A DNA stretch of 46,923 nt from an uncultured Verrucomicrobia subdivision 3 bacterium. Lineage in GTDB: Bacteria > Verrucomicrobiota > Verrucomicrobiia > Limisphaerales > UBA11358. The stretch spans positions 1 through 46,923 of the forward strand of contig CAILDU010000021.1 in the NCBI GenBank assembly GCA_903833055.1, read 5' to 3'. Made by a program: the position numbers and the translations under genes. The notes under the pieces were generated by a model, which did no database searches, had not been told where the DNA came from, and saw only the letters and a list, made by a program, of their open reading frames with translations. Below, piece after piece: positions 22,661 through 30,077 of the stretch (its first letter is position 1; each line of letters opens with the position of its first letter).

Positions 22661-23293
22661 GTGCCAATTTTGGATTACATCATCGTCGCGGTGGCGGCGT
22701 ATCTGCTCGGTTCAATTCCCACGGGGTTTCTCGTCGCGAAGGTGAAGGGAATAGATATCCGCAGCGTGGGCAGCGGGAACATCGGTGCGACGAACGCGAT
22801 GCGCGTGCTGGGCAAACCGGCTGGCATCTTCGTGCTGCTGATGGATGCGGCGAAAGGTTTTGGGGCGGTGTGGATGGCGGCTTTGCTTTTGAAACAAATG
22901 AATGCGAACGCGGATGTGGAAACGGCGCGCATTATCGCGGGTATCTTTGCCGTGCTGGGGCATAACTACACCTGCTGGTTAAAGTTCAAAGGCGGCAAAG
23001 GCATCGCGACGACGGCGGGCGTTTATCTGGCGCTCGCGCCATGGGCGGTGTTGGTTGGCTTGGTCGTTTTCATTTTGGCCGTGCTGTTGACGAAATATGT
23101 TTCCGTCGGTTCCATTGCTGCGGCGATTGCGTTGCCGACAACGGTTTGGATCATGACGCCGCAAAATATATTTCTCGGCATCGTCTCGACGGCGCTGGGC
23201 GCGCTGGCGATTTACAAACACAAATCCAACATTCAACGGCTGCTGGCCGGAACAGAAAATCGGCTCGGCAAAAAATCGGAGGGCGCGAAATGA
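22661..23293 (+). CDS. plsY: Acyl-phosphate:glycerol-3-phosphate acyltransferase PlsY
   Basis: A ~210-residue integral membrane enzyme that makes 1-acylglycerol-3-phosphate, the first step of phospholipid synthesis. I use GTG 22661 (MPILDYIIVAVAAYLLGSIP); a TTG at 22655 would add two residues. The three conserved motifs are present: GSIPTGFLVAK, GSGNIGATNAMRVLGK and the glycine-rich LKFKGGKGIATTAG. About five transmembrane helices can be seen. Its stop overlaps gpsA as ATGA, and GpsA makes its substrate glycerol-3-phosphate, so the pair forms a functional operon. Confidence 0.95.
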   Translation: MPILDYIIVAVAAYLLGSIPTGFLVAKVKGIDIRSVGSGNIGATNAMRVLGKPAGIFVLLMDAAKGFGAVWMAALLLKQMNANADVETARIIAGIFAVLGHNYTCWLKFKGGKGIATTAGVYLALAPWAVLVGLVVFILAVLLTKYVSVGSIAAAIALPTTVWIMTPQNIFLGIVSTALGALAIYKHKSNIQRLLAGTENRLGKKSEGAK

Positions 23294-24267
23294 GAATCAC
23301 CGTGCTCGGCGCGGGCGCGTGGGGAACGGCGCTCGCCAAAATTCTTCAAGAAAATGGCAACGCCGTGACGTTGTGGGACAAGAACGCCGCGTCGCTGGCG
23401 GAAATCCAAAGTGGGCGGAATGAAAAGTATCTGCCCGGCGTCGCGCTGCCGTCCGATTGGAAAACGCAAACGGATTTCAAGTCGGCCATCGGCGGCGCGG
23501 AGTGCGTGGTGCTGGCAATTCCCTCGCAGGCATTCCGCGAAGTGACGGCACGACTGAAAGGTCATCCGGGAATTTTCGTGAGCGTCACGAAGGGAATTGA
23601 ATTTGAAACCGGCGACACGATGAGTCGCATTCTGCGCGAACAAGCGTCGGCGGATCGTGTCGTGGCGTTGTCGGGGCCGAGTTTTGCGCGTGAAGTCGCG
23701 CTGGGAATTCCGACCACGATTGTCTGCGCGTGTGAAAGCGATGGCACGGCGAAAACCGTGCAGGGATTATTTCATCGCCCCGAATTTCGCATCTATCGCA
23801 GCACGGACATTCTTGGCGTAGAATACGGCGGCGCATTAAAAAATGTCATCGCCATCGGCGCGGGCGTGGGCGACGGACTTGGCTACGGCGACAATACGAA
23901 AGCTGGTTTGGTTTCCCGCGCGCTCTCGGAAATGAAGCGTCTCGGCGTCGCGTGCGGCGCGAAACCGGAAACGTTTAACGGCTTGAGCGGTCTCGGCGAT
24001 TTGATGCTGACGTGTTTCTCGAAGCAAAGCCGCAATCGCGATTTGGGCGAGCGGCTTGGTCGCGGCGAAAGCATTGAAGCCATTGTCGCGTCGCATCCGA
24101 AATTGGCTGAAGGTTATCCAACGGCAAAATCAGCGCACAAATTGGCGAAAGAAAAAGGCGTCGCGACGCCCATCATTGATGAAGTTCACGCGATGCTTTA
24201 CGAGGGGAAAAATCCGAAGCTGGCGGTGCGCGATTTGATTTCACGCGCGTTCAAGGCAGAAGACTAA
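23290..24267 (+). CDS. gpsA: Glycerol-3-phosphate dehydrogenase [NAD(P)+]
   Basis: A 325-residue cytosolic enzyme reducing dihydroxyacetone phosphate to sn-glycerol-3-phosphate. ATG 23290 gives MRITVLGAGAWGTALAKIL with the dinucleotide-binding GxGxWG; it overlaps the plsY stop. Further motifs are VSVTKGIE, ALSGPSFAREVALGIPT, the catalytic-lysine region YGGALKNVIAIGAG and NTKAGLVSRALSEMKRLG. The length is normal. The next gene is convergent and starts its stop codon one base later, so there is no intergenic terminator. Confidence 0.96.
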   Translation: MRITVLGAGAWGTALAKILQENGNAVTLWDKNAASLAEIQSGRNEKYLPGVALPSDWKTQTDFKSAIGGAECVVLAIPSQAFREVTARLKGHPGIFVSVTKGIEFETGDTMSRILREQASADRVVALSGPSFAREVALGIPTTIVCACESDGTAKTVQGLFHRPEFRIYRSTDILGVEYGGALKNVIAIGAGVGDGLGYGDNTKAGLVSRALSEMKRLGVACGAKPETFNGLSGLGDLMLTCFSKQSRNRDLGERLGRGESIEAIVASHPKLAEGYPTAKSAHKLAKEKGVATPIIDEVHAMLYEGKNPKLAVRDLISRAFKAED

Positions 24268-24268
24268 A

Positions 24269-25168
24269 TTAGTTCTGCGGCGTTTTCCATTCGCTCATCG
24301 CAAACCGTTCGCCGCAGTCGAGACATTGCGTGAGATTGAATTGCGTTGCGCAATGCGGACAGATTCCCTGCGTCAGAAAAGTATCAAACGCCTGACTGCA
24401 TTTGCCGCAGCGCCAGAGTTCGCCGAGCGGTGGCGCGGTTTTGCAAGACGGACACGCGAAGCCAGCGCGGCGGGGAATCTTGGCCAGCTTCGCCAGCGCC
24501 TGCGCCTGTTTCAATCCGCCCCAGCAATTCATCGCGATGAAAACCGCGATGATTATTTTCCATGTCGAGCCAGTGTAAATTGCGAGTAAAATCAAAGCCG
24601 CGACGCCGACAAAACCGATGATGCTTGCGGCCATCAGGCTGTTCGCGCGGCCAAAGGGATACCACAAAAGCGAGCGCAAGATTTGTCCGCCATCAAGCGG
24701 ATAGACGGGCATCAGGTTGAAGATGAGCAGAACCAAATTGATTAAAGCGACATTCTCAATCAGCAGATACGCGTCAGGATAACCGGTGTCCCAGCCAAGA
24801 TTTTTCCCCATAATTGCGAGGCCAAATAGTATTGGAGCGAGCACGACATTGACGAGCGGACCAGCGACGATGCTCCAAAGTTGTGCGCCCGGACGTTGCG
24901 GCGGCGCGACATAAGCGACACCGCCAAGCGGCCAGAGAATGATGAGATTCGCGGTGCCGCCGACCGAACGGCACGCGAGGGCGTGGCCGAATTCATGCGT
25001 CAGCACGAGAAGAAATAGCGCGAGAATTTCCAACGCGCTCCAGCCGTAATTGGAATAGGCGTGCGGTCGGCTGGTGAAATACAGGAACGCGAGAAACCAT
25101 CCCCAGTGGATGTAGACATCAATGCCGAGGAATCGGAACAGTTTGATGGAACCGTTGCGCGTGGGCAT
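24269..25168 (-). CDS. Site-2-protease-type M50 membrane metalloprotease with C-terminal zinc ribbons
   Basis: A 299-residue M50 family protein. Several membrane segments are visible. The zinc-binding HEFGH is at residues 58-62 in the first conserved helix. The second motif, NLMPVYPLDGGQILR, supplies the Asp ligand. Such proteases cut transmembrane substrates in the membrane plane; this one is of the rhomboid-like compact bacterial type without a PDZ domain. The C-terminal ~75 residues contain four CxxC pairs (CPSC, CGKC, CPHC, CLDC), likely two zinc ribbons for partner binding. Its ATG overlaps the thrH stop (TGATG), so the two are probably co-translated. Substrate unknown. Confidence 0.9.
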   Translation of the reverse strand: MPTRNGSIKLFRFLGIDVYIHWGWFLAFLYFTSRPHAYSNYGWSALEILALFLLVLTHEFGHALACRSVGGTANLIILWPLGGVAYVAPPQRPGAQLWSIVAGPLVNVVLAPILFGLAIMGKNLGWDTGYPDAYLLIENVALINLVLLIFNLMPVYPLDGGQILRSLLWYPFGRANSLMAASIIGFVGVAALILLAIYTGSTWKIIIAVFIAMNCWGGLKQAQALAKLAKIPRRAGFACPSCKTAPPLGELWRCGKCSQAFDTFLTQGICPHCATQFNLTQCLDCGERFAMSEWKTPQN

Positions 25169-25770
25169 CAGAGCGCTCCTTCGATGAGTTTCAACAATTC
25201 CGCGTGCGACTCGACGGACTTGAATTGTGGGAATTCTGCCTTCACTTTTTCCGGCGCGTGGATGAGGAAGCCGGCGTTCGCTTCGCCAAGCATCGCGGTA
25301 TCGTTGTAGGAATCACCAGCGGCGATGACTTGGTAATTCAGCGATTTTAGCGCGGCGACGGATTTTTGTTTTTGATTCGGCTGGCGCAATTCGTAGCCGG
25401 TGATGTGGTCGCTCGTCACGAGCAGGCGATGGCAAAACAACGTCGGCCAGTTCAATTGCTTCATCAGCGGCTGCGCGAATTGCTCAAACGTGTCGGACAA
25501 AATAATTACCTGCACGAGCGAACGCAGTTCGTCGAGAAATTCTTTGCCGCCGGGCAACGGTTTCAGCGTGCCGATGACTTCTTGAATCTGCGAAAGTTTA
25601 ATGCCGTGTTGATCGAGAATACCGATGCGATAATTCATCAGCTTGTCGTAATCCGGTTCTTCGCGCGTGGTGCGGCGCAGTTCGGGGATTTTAGTTTTCT
25701 CGGCGACGGCAATCCAGATTTCCGGCGTCAAGACGCCTTCCATATCCAAAGTAACAATGGTTTGTTTCAC
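25168..25770 (-). CDS. thrH: ThrH-type phosphoserine phosphatase / homoserine phosphotransferase
   Basis: A 200-residue HAD-superfamily enzyme starting at GTG 25770. The N-terminal motif I is TLDMEGVLTPEIWIAVAEKT, where Asp is the phosphorylated nucleophile and the second acid is Glu, as in ThrH. The family stretch ELRRTTREEPDYDKLM, motif II VIILSDTFEQFAQPL and the metal-binding motif AAGDSYNDTAML all match ThrH. The known ThrH can dephosphorylate phosphoserine and transfer phosphate to homoserine. It overlaps the M50 gene by one base. No other serine or threonine genes are adjacent. Confidence 0.88.
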   Translation of the reverse strand: MKQTIVTLDMEGVLTPEIWIAVAEKTKIPELRRTTREEPDYDKLMNYRIGILDQHGIKLSQIQEVIGTLKPLPGGKEFLDELRSLVQVIILSDTFEQFAQPLMKQLNWPTLFCHRLLVTSDHITGYELRQPNQKQKSVAALKSLNYQVIAAGDSYNDTAMLGEANAGFLIHAPEKVKAEFPQFKSVESHAELLKLIEGAL

Positions 25771-25822
25771 GCGCGGGAGTTTTTCAAAACGCGGCGGGGC
25801 TGTCCAGCTTCACAAAAGAATT

Positions 25823-27433
25823 TTAGTGGTGCGTCGCGGCAGAAATGGCGGCTAGCGATTTTTTTGCTTCGGTGTAATCAGGCTTGAGGCGCAAGGCTTC
25901 GGTGTATTGCGCTTTGGCTTCATCCAGTTTGCCAGCGGCGGCGAGGGCTTTGCCATAATAGCAATGGATTACCGGATCCGTCGGGACGAGCTTGGCGGCC
26001 ACACCAAGATGTTCGCTGGCTTCGGCGGCGCGGCCTTGTCGCAAAAGCGCGAGACCGAGATCCCATTGGCCATTGGGAAAAGTCGGCGCGATGCGGACGG
26101 ATTCAAAAAAAAGCGTCAGCGCAGCTTCGTTCAAGCCTACGGTTTCCAATTCGCTGCCGAGATAAGCGTCGGCGGTGTAATTGTCCGTGGTGACTTCGAC
26201 GGTATGCAGAAAAAGTTTCAAGCTGTTTTGCCAGTGCGATAATTGGAATGAAGTGACAACAAGACACGCGGCCAGCGCGGTGGCACTTGCGAGTAAGGCA
26301 AATTCTTTTCCGCGCGGCTGCGCGGCCAGCAGTTCGTTTACGCCCCAGACAATCACGATGAACAGACCGATGCTCGGCAGATACGAATAGCGGTCAGCCA
26401 TCGCCTGCGGGCCGACTTGCACCAGGCCGATGGTTGGAACCAGTGTTCCCACAAAATAAAACCAGCCGAAGAACAAGAAGGGATTTTGGCGCGCCCGCAA
26501 AATTACAGTTGCCGACCAGACCAATAATAAAATCGCCGCTGCGAGCACGAACCACAGCGGCCAGTGATTTTGATACGGATAAATAATTGCGAGATCCGTC
26601 GGCCAAAAAGTTTTCGAGAGGTAACGCACATACGATACGAGCGCGTTGGCGAGGCGAACGGGCAAGGGCAGGGCGTCTGCCGACCACGTCGCGCCGCCCG
26701 CTTTTTGCGCGATGAAATTGATGCAGCTTTCCGCCAGCGTCAGCGCAAAAAATGGAATCTTCTCCACGACCAATTTTTTCAAGTCCGTCGTCCGCCCTCC
26801 GTCATCCGTCAGCCGTCGCAGCGGCCAGAAGTCCGCGAGCAACAATACAAACGGCAGTGTCACCACCATCGGTTTGGACATCAGGCCGCACGCAAATAAA
26901 AACAGTGTCAACAAATACGCGGTCGCGCCCGGCTTCTTCACATACCGCGTATAAGCCAGCAAAGTCAGTAGCCAGAAAAATGCGCTCAAGACATCTTTGC
27001 GTTCCGCCACCCACGCGACCGATTCGACGCGGAGCGGATGCCATGCGAACAAAGCCGCCACCAGCGCGCTGCGCCACAGCGCGCCGGTTGCGCGGTTCAA
27101 CCACGCAAATAACAACAGCACATTTGCGATGTGAAAAAATACATTCGTCAGGTGATGACCGGCGGGATTTACGCCATACAACTGGCAGTCTAGCATGTGC
27201 GAGAGCCATGTCAGCGGGAACCAGTTACTCGCAATGATGTTGGTGAACGCCCATTTCACGCCCGCCCACGTCAAGCCCGCCTGCACCACTGGATTGGCTG
27301 TCACATATTGATTGTCGTCCAGCGAGATGAAGTCGTGATGCGCCACTGGCAGATACAAAACCAAGGTTCCCATCGCCAAAACGAAACCGATGGCGAGCAG
27401 ACGAAAATTATTTTTCAAAATGTTCAAAGTCAT
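25823..27433 (-). CDS. Polytopic membrane protein with C-terminal TPR repeats (paralogue 2)
   Basis: A 536-residue membrane protein of the kind often annotated as a tetratricopeptide or PMT-like glycosyltransferase. I chose ATG 27433 (MTLNILKNNFRLLAIGF); a TTG at 27454 is possible. About ten hydrophobic helices are followed by two or three TPR motifs at the C-terminus (AYLGSELETVG..., CYYGKALAAAGKLDEAKAQY). The first luminal loop has DDNQYVTANP and later HPLRVESVAWVAERKDVLS, both shared with the upstream paralogue. A lipid-linked sugar transferase role is possible but unproven. A short dispersed repeat (26783-26819) is in frame just before VVEKIPFF. It starts 21 bp after the paralogue, so the pair arose by tandem duplication. 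Confidence 0.8.
   Translation of the reverse strand: MTLNILKNNFRLLAIGFVLAMGTLVLYLPVAHHDFISLDDNQYVTANPVVQAGLTWAGVKWAFTNIIASNWFPLTWLSHMLDCQLYGVNPAGHHLTNVFFHIANVLLLFAWLNRATGALWRSALVAALFAWHPLRVESVAWVAERKDVLSAFFWLLTLLAYTRYVKKPGATAYLLTLFLFACGLMSKPMVVTLPFVLLLADFWPLRRLTDDGGRTTDLKKLVVEKIPFFALTLAESCINFIAQKAGGATWSADALPLPVRLANALVSYVRYLSKTFWPTDLAIIYPYQNHWPLWFVLAAAILLLVWSATVILRARQNPFLFFGWFYFVGTLVPTIGLVQVGPQAMADRYSYLPSIGLFIVIVWGVNELLAAQPRGKEFALLASATALAACLVVTSFQLSHWQNSLKLFLHTVEVTTDNYTADAYLGSELETVGLNEAALTLFFESVRIAPTFPNGQWDLGLALLRQGRAAEASEHLGVAAKLVPTDPVIHCYYGKALAAAGKLDEAKAQYTEALRLKPDYTEAKKSLAAISAATHH
26783..26819. repeat. Iterated GTCCGTCNTCCG repeat inside TPR paralogue 2, in frame
   Basis: A run of short units (GTCCGTCGTCCGCCCTCCGT, CATCCGTCAGCCGTCGC) encoding about 12 residues (RRLTDDGGRTTD) in a loop before VVEKIPFF. 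The paralogue upstream carries a different dispersed repeat in the equivalent loop. Confidence 0.6.
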
Positions 27434-27454
27434 TTGGACATTTTTTAAATTCAA

Positions 27455-29140
27455 TTACGGATGCGCGGCCAAAGCTTCGGCCAAATGGACGCGCGCGGGA
27501 GTAAAGTCCGGGCGCAGTTTCAACGTCGCTTCAAAACAGTGCGCGGCGTCGGCCCAGCGTTTGTTTTTCAAAAAGAAAACGCCGAGGTTGAATTGCGCGT
27601 CGGGATTGTTGGGGTCGTAGTGCGCGGCGGCGGCGAGATGCTCGAACGCCTCGTCCTTGTAACCGAAGCCGATCAAGGCCAGGCCGAGATTGTATTGACT
27701 GTTGGCGAAGCGCGGCTCGATTTTTACGGCGTCGCGGTAAAGCACGAGCGCGCGGGCGTTGTCGCCATTTTTTTCAAACGTTTTGCCGAGTGCATTTTCG
27801 GCGACGTAATTATTCTGCGTCACTGCCAGCGTGTGCAAAAATAAATTTACACTGCTGCGCCAATACGAGATTTGCAGCGACGTCGCCAGCACGCAGCCAA
27901 TCAAAGCGCAGCCGCCGATAAGCGCGAGCAGCGTTTTTCCATTCGGACGTGTCGCGATAAGTTCTGCCGCGCCCCAGACGAGCACGACGAGCAGGCCGAT
28001 GCTCGGAATGTAATCATAGCGGTCGGCCATGGCTTGCGCGCCGACTTGCACGAAGCCGATGACCGGCACGAGCGTGCCGAGAAACCAAAACCAGCCGGAC
28101 GCCAGCCACGGTTCGCGCCGGAGCAACATGAGCGCGAGCGTGGAAAACATAATCAACATCAACACCGAGCAGGCGATGGCGGCGACCGGCCAGTGATAAA
28201 CGTAGGGATAAACGAGCGCGAGATCGGTCGGCCAAATGGTTTTGGCGAGGTAACGCGCGTAAGCGACAGGAACATTGCCGAGGCGGCTCGACCATTCGAC
28301 GGGGCTGACTGCGCCCGCGCTGCGCTGCGCCAGAAACGTCACCGCACACAACGCGAACATTAGCAGGAAGAAGGGAATCTTTTCGACAAGCAGCCGGTTG
28401 AAAGTTGAAAGTTGAAAGTTGCAGGTTGGCGTGACCGAACTTGCAACTTTCAACCCGCAACCTTTAACCCGTCCGAGCGGCCACACGTCCACCAACAATA
28501 GCGTGAATGGCAGCGTCACCGCCATCGGCTTAGACAACATCGCCAGCGCGGAGGAAACTAGTGCGAGAATGTAAAATAGTGATGAGTTATGAGTGATGAG
28601 CGGGGCGGCTGGCTTGTCACTCATAACTCGTAACTCATCACTACCCTTCGCATAGCTGGCGTAAGCCAGCAGCGTCAGCAGCCAGAAAAAAGTGCTCAAC
28701 ACATCTTTGCGTTCCGCGACCCACGCGACCGATTCCACATGAAATGGATGCCACGCAAAGATCGCGGCGACGAACGCGCTGCGCCATTCCAAGCCGGTGG
28801 CGGAACGCAAAAACGCAAATAACAACAAGGTGTTTGCGATGTGGAAGAGAACATTGACGAGGTGATGCCCACCGGCGTTCAGGCCGAAAAGCTGGCAGTC
28901 CAATTCATGCGAGAGCCAGCTCACCGGATGCCAGTTGCCGACATGAATACCGTTGAACGCCCAGACAAAGCCGTGCCACGTCAGCCCGGCTTGCGTGACG
29001 GGATTTTCCGAAATGTATTCCGGATCATCAAATTCAATGAAGGGGAAATGGGTGACCGGCCAGTAAAGTGCCAGTGTGCCGAGCGCGAGGGTGAGACACG
29101 CGAAGATGAAAAACTTTTTGTCCGGGCGCGCGGCGGTCAT
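27455..29140 (-). CDS. Polytopic membrane protein with C-terminal TPR repeats (paralogue 1)
   Basis: A 561-residue relative of the next gene, starting at ATG 29140 (MTAARPDKKFFIFACLTLAL). It shares the loop pattern DDPEYISENPVTQAGLTW, HPFHVESVAWVAERKDVLS and MADRYDYIPSIGLLVVLVWG, with about ten hydrophobic segments and three or more C-terminal TPR motifs (NYVAENALGKTFEKNGD; NSQYNLGLALIGFG; AQFNLGVFFLKNKRW). Such proteins are predicted to be inner-membrane glycosyltransferase-like enzymes, but activity is unproven. Two palindromic repeats are inserted in frame, encoding about residues 167-188 and 224-249, neither present in the paralogue. It begins right after the PHP phosphatase gene (3 bp gap). 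Confidence 0.8.
   Translation of the reverse strand: MTAARPDKKFFIFACLTLALGTLALYWPVTHFPFIEFDDPEYISENPVTQAGLTWHGFVWAFNGIHVGNWHPVSWLSHELDCQLFGLNAGGHHLVNVLFHIANTLLLFAFLRSATGLEWRSAFVAAIFAWHPFHVESVAWVAERKDVLSTFFWLLTLLAYASYAKGSDELRVMSDKPAAPLITHNSSLFYILALVSSALAMLSKPMAVTLPFTLLLVDVWPLGRVKGCGLKVASSVTPTCNFQLSTFNRLLVEKIPFFLLMFALCAVTFLAQRSAGAVSPVEWSSRLGNVPVAYARYLAKTIWPTDLALVYPYVYHWPVAAIACSVLMLIMFSTLALMLLRREPWLASGWFWFLGTLVPVIGFVQVGAQAMADRYDYIPSIGLLVVLVWGAAELIATRPNGKTLLALIGGCALIGCVLATSLQISYWRSSVNLFLHTLAVTQNNYVAENALGKTFEKNGDNARALVLYRDAVKIEPRFANSQYNLGLALIGFGYKDEAFEHLAAAAHYDPNNPDAQFNLGVFFLKNKRWADAAHCFEATLKLRPDFTPARVHLAEALAAHP
28396..28470. repeat. Iterated AGTTGAA hairpin repeat inside TPR paralogue 1, in frame
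   Basis: The left arm is GGTTGAAAGTTGAAAGTTGA and continues AAGTTGCAGG; the right arm is built of TTGCAACTTTCAACCCGCAA and CCTTTAACCC, the reverse complement in imperfect form. It encodes part of the loop CGLKVASSVTPTCNFQLSTF. This is an iterated repeat of the kind more usual between genes. Confidence 0.75.
28578..28642. repeat. ATGAGTK-type inverted repeat inside TPR paralogue 1, in frame (empty form)
   Basis: The left arm is AGTGATGAGTTATGAGTGA (28578-28596) and the right arm is the reverse complement with one extra 7-base unit (28617-28642); the loop is about 20 bases. The arms are made of heptamers ATGAGTG and ATGAGTT. It encodes GSDELRVMSD and PLITHNSSLF without disturbing the frame. 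The same repeat family brackets the S23 gene at 36258-36683. Confidence 0.85.
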
Positions 29141-29143
29141 AGA

Positions 29144-29944
29144 TCAGAGCCAGACGGATTCGCTTTGCCGCTGATGGAAGCGCAACGTCTCCGCGTAGCC
29201 GACGCTGCGCGCGAGTGCCACCGCCTCGGTGAAATTCATGCCGACTTCTTCCGGCGCGTGCGCGTCCGAGCCGAATGTAATTGGCACATGATTTTCAAAC
29301 GCGAGTTGGAGCAGAGGACGGCTCGGATAAATTTCTTTGCAATCTTTCCGCAGACCGGCGGTATTCAATTCAATGGCGCAACCCGACTTCGCCACGGCCT
29401 TGAGAAATTTTTCGTAGAGCGGCGTGCAATCTTGCGTGGGTCGGATACCAAACTTCTTGGGCAAATCCGCGTGGCCGATAATTTCAAACAATTTTGATTC
29501 CGCCGCCATTGTCAGCCGGTCAAAATAAAGTTGCCACACTTCAAACGCGTCGCGCTTTTTCCATTCGGACAACTTCGCGGGATTATCAATGTCCCACGAG
29601 TCGGAAACGTAATGCACGCTGCCGATGAAATAATCCCACGGATGCCGTGCGGCGAGCGAGCGAATCCAATCCTCGTGGCCGGGCAGATAATCCACTTCCA
29701 GCGCGAGGCGGATGGTGAGTTGCGGAAATTCTTTTTGCGCGAGTTGCACCTTCGCGACGTAGTTATCGAGTTGTCGGTCGGCCATCCGCCAGTTGTCAAA
29801 GTCGTCGCGCGGCATGGGCGAATGATCGGAGAAGCCAATTTCCGTCAGGCCGAGTTCGACGGCGCGGCGCGCATATTCCACCGGCTCGCCAATGGCGTGA
29901 CGGCAGAGCGGGGTGTGCATGTGATAGTCGGCGGGCGCCTGCAT
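29144..29944 (-). CDS. PHP-domain histidinol-phosphatase (HisJ/HisK-type)
   Basis: A 266-residue PHP-superfamily metal-dependent phosphatase. ATG 29944 gives MQAPADYHMHTPLCRHAIGE with the first metal-binding HxH at residues 8 and 10. Longer in-frame starts up to 30055 would add hydrophobic residues and overlap the region upstream of the divergent kinase. Later ligands are seen in EVDYLPGHEDW, FIGSVHYV, IIGHADLPKKFG and GSDAHAPEEVG. Family members hydrolyse histidinol phosphate in histidine synthesis, although no other his gene is near, so the physiological substrate is uncertain. It lies 3 bp before the TPR paralogue pair and is divergent from the giant kinase. Confidence 0.85.
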   Translation of the reverse strand: MQAPADYHMHTPLCRHAIGEPVEYARRAVELGLTEIGFSDHSPMPRDDFDNWRMADRQLDNYVAKVQLAQKEFPQLTIRLALEVDYLPGHEDWIRSLAARHPWDYFIGSVHYVSDSWDIDNPAKLSEWKKRDAFEVWQLYFDRLTMAAESKLFEIIGHADLPKKFGIRPTQDCTPLYEKFLKAVAKSGCAIELNTAGLRKDCKEIYPSRPLLQLAFENHVPITFGSDAHAPEEVGMNFTEAVALARSVGYAETLRFHQRQSESVWL

Positions 29945-30077
29945 CGGCGGAGTTTCAAGTTTTAGGCCGGCAGTTTCAAGCGGGAATGTGAGGAAGAACA
30001 AAGCTATTAGCATCGGGAATTTTTCACTGGCGTTTGTTCTTACACAGGAGCACATTGCAACTCAACCACGGGTGGCT

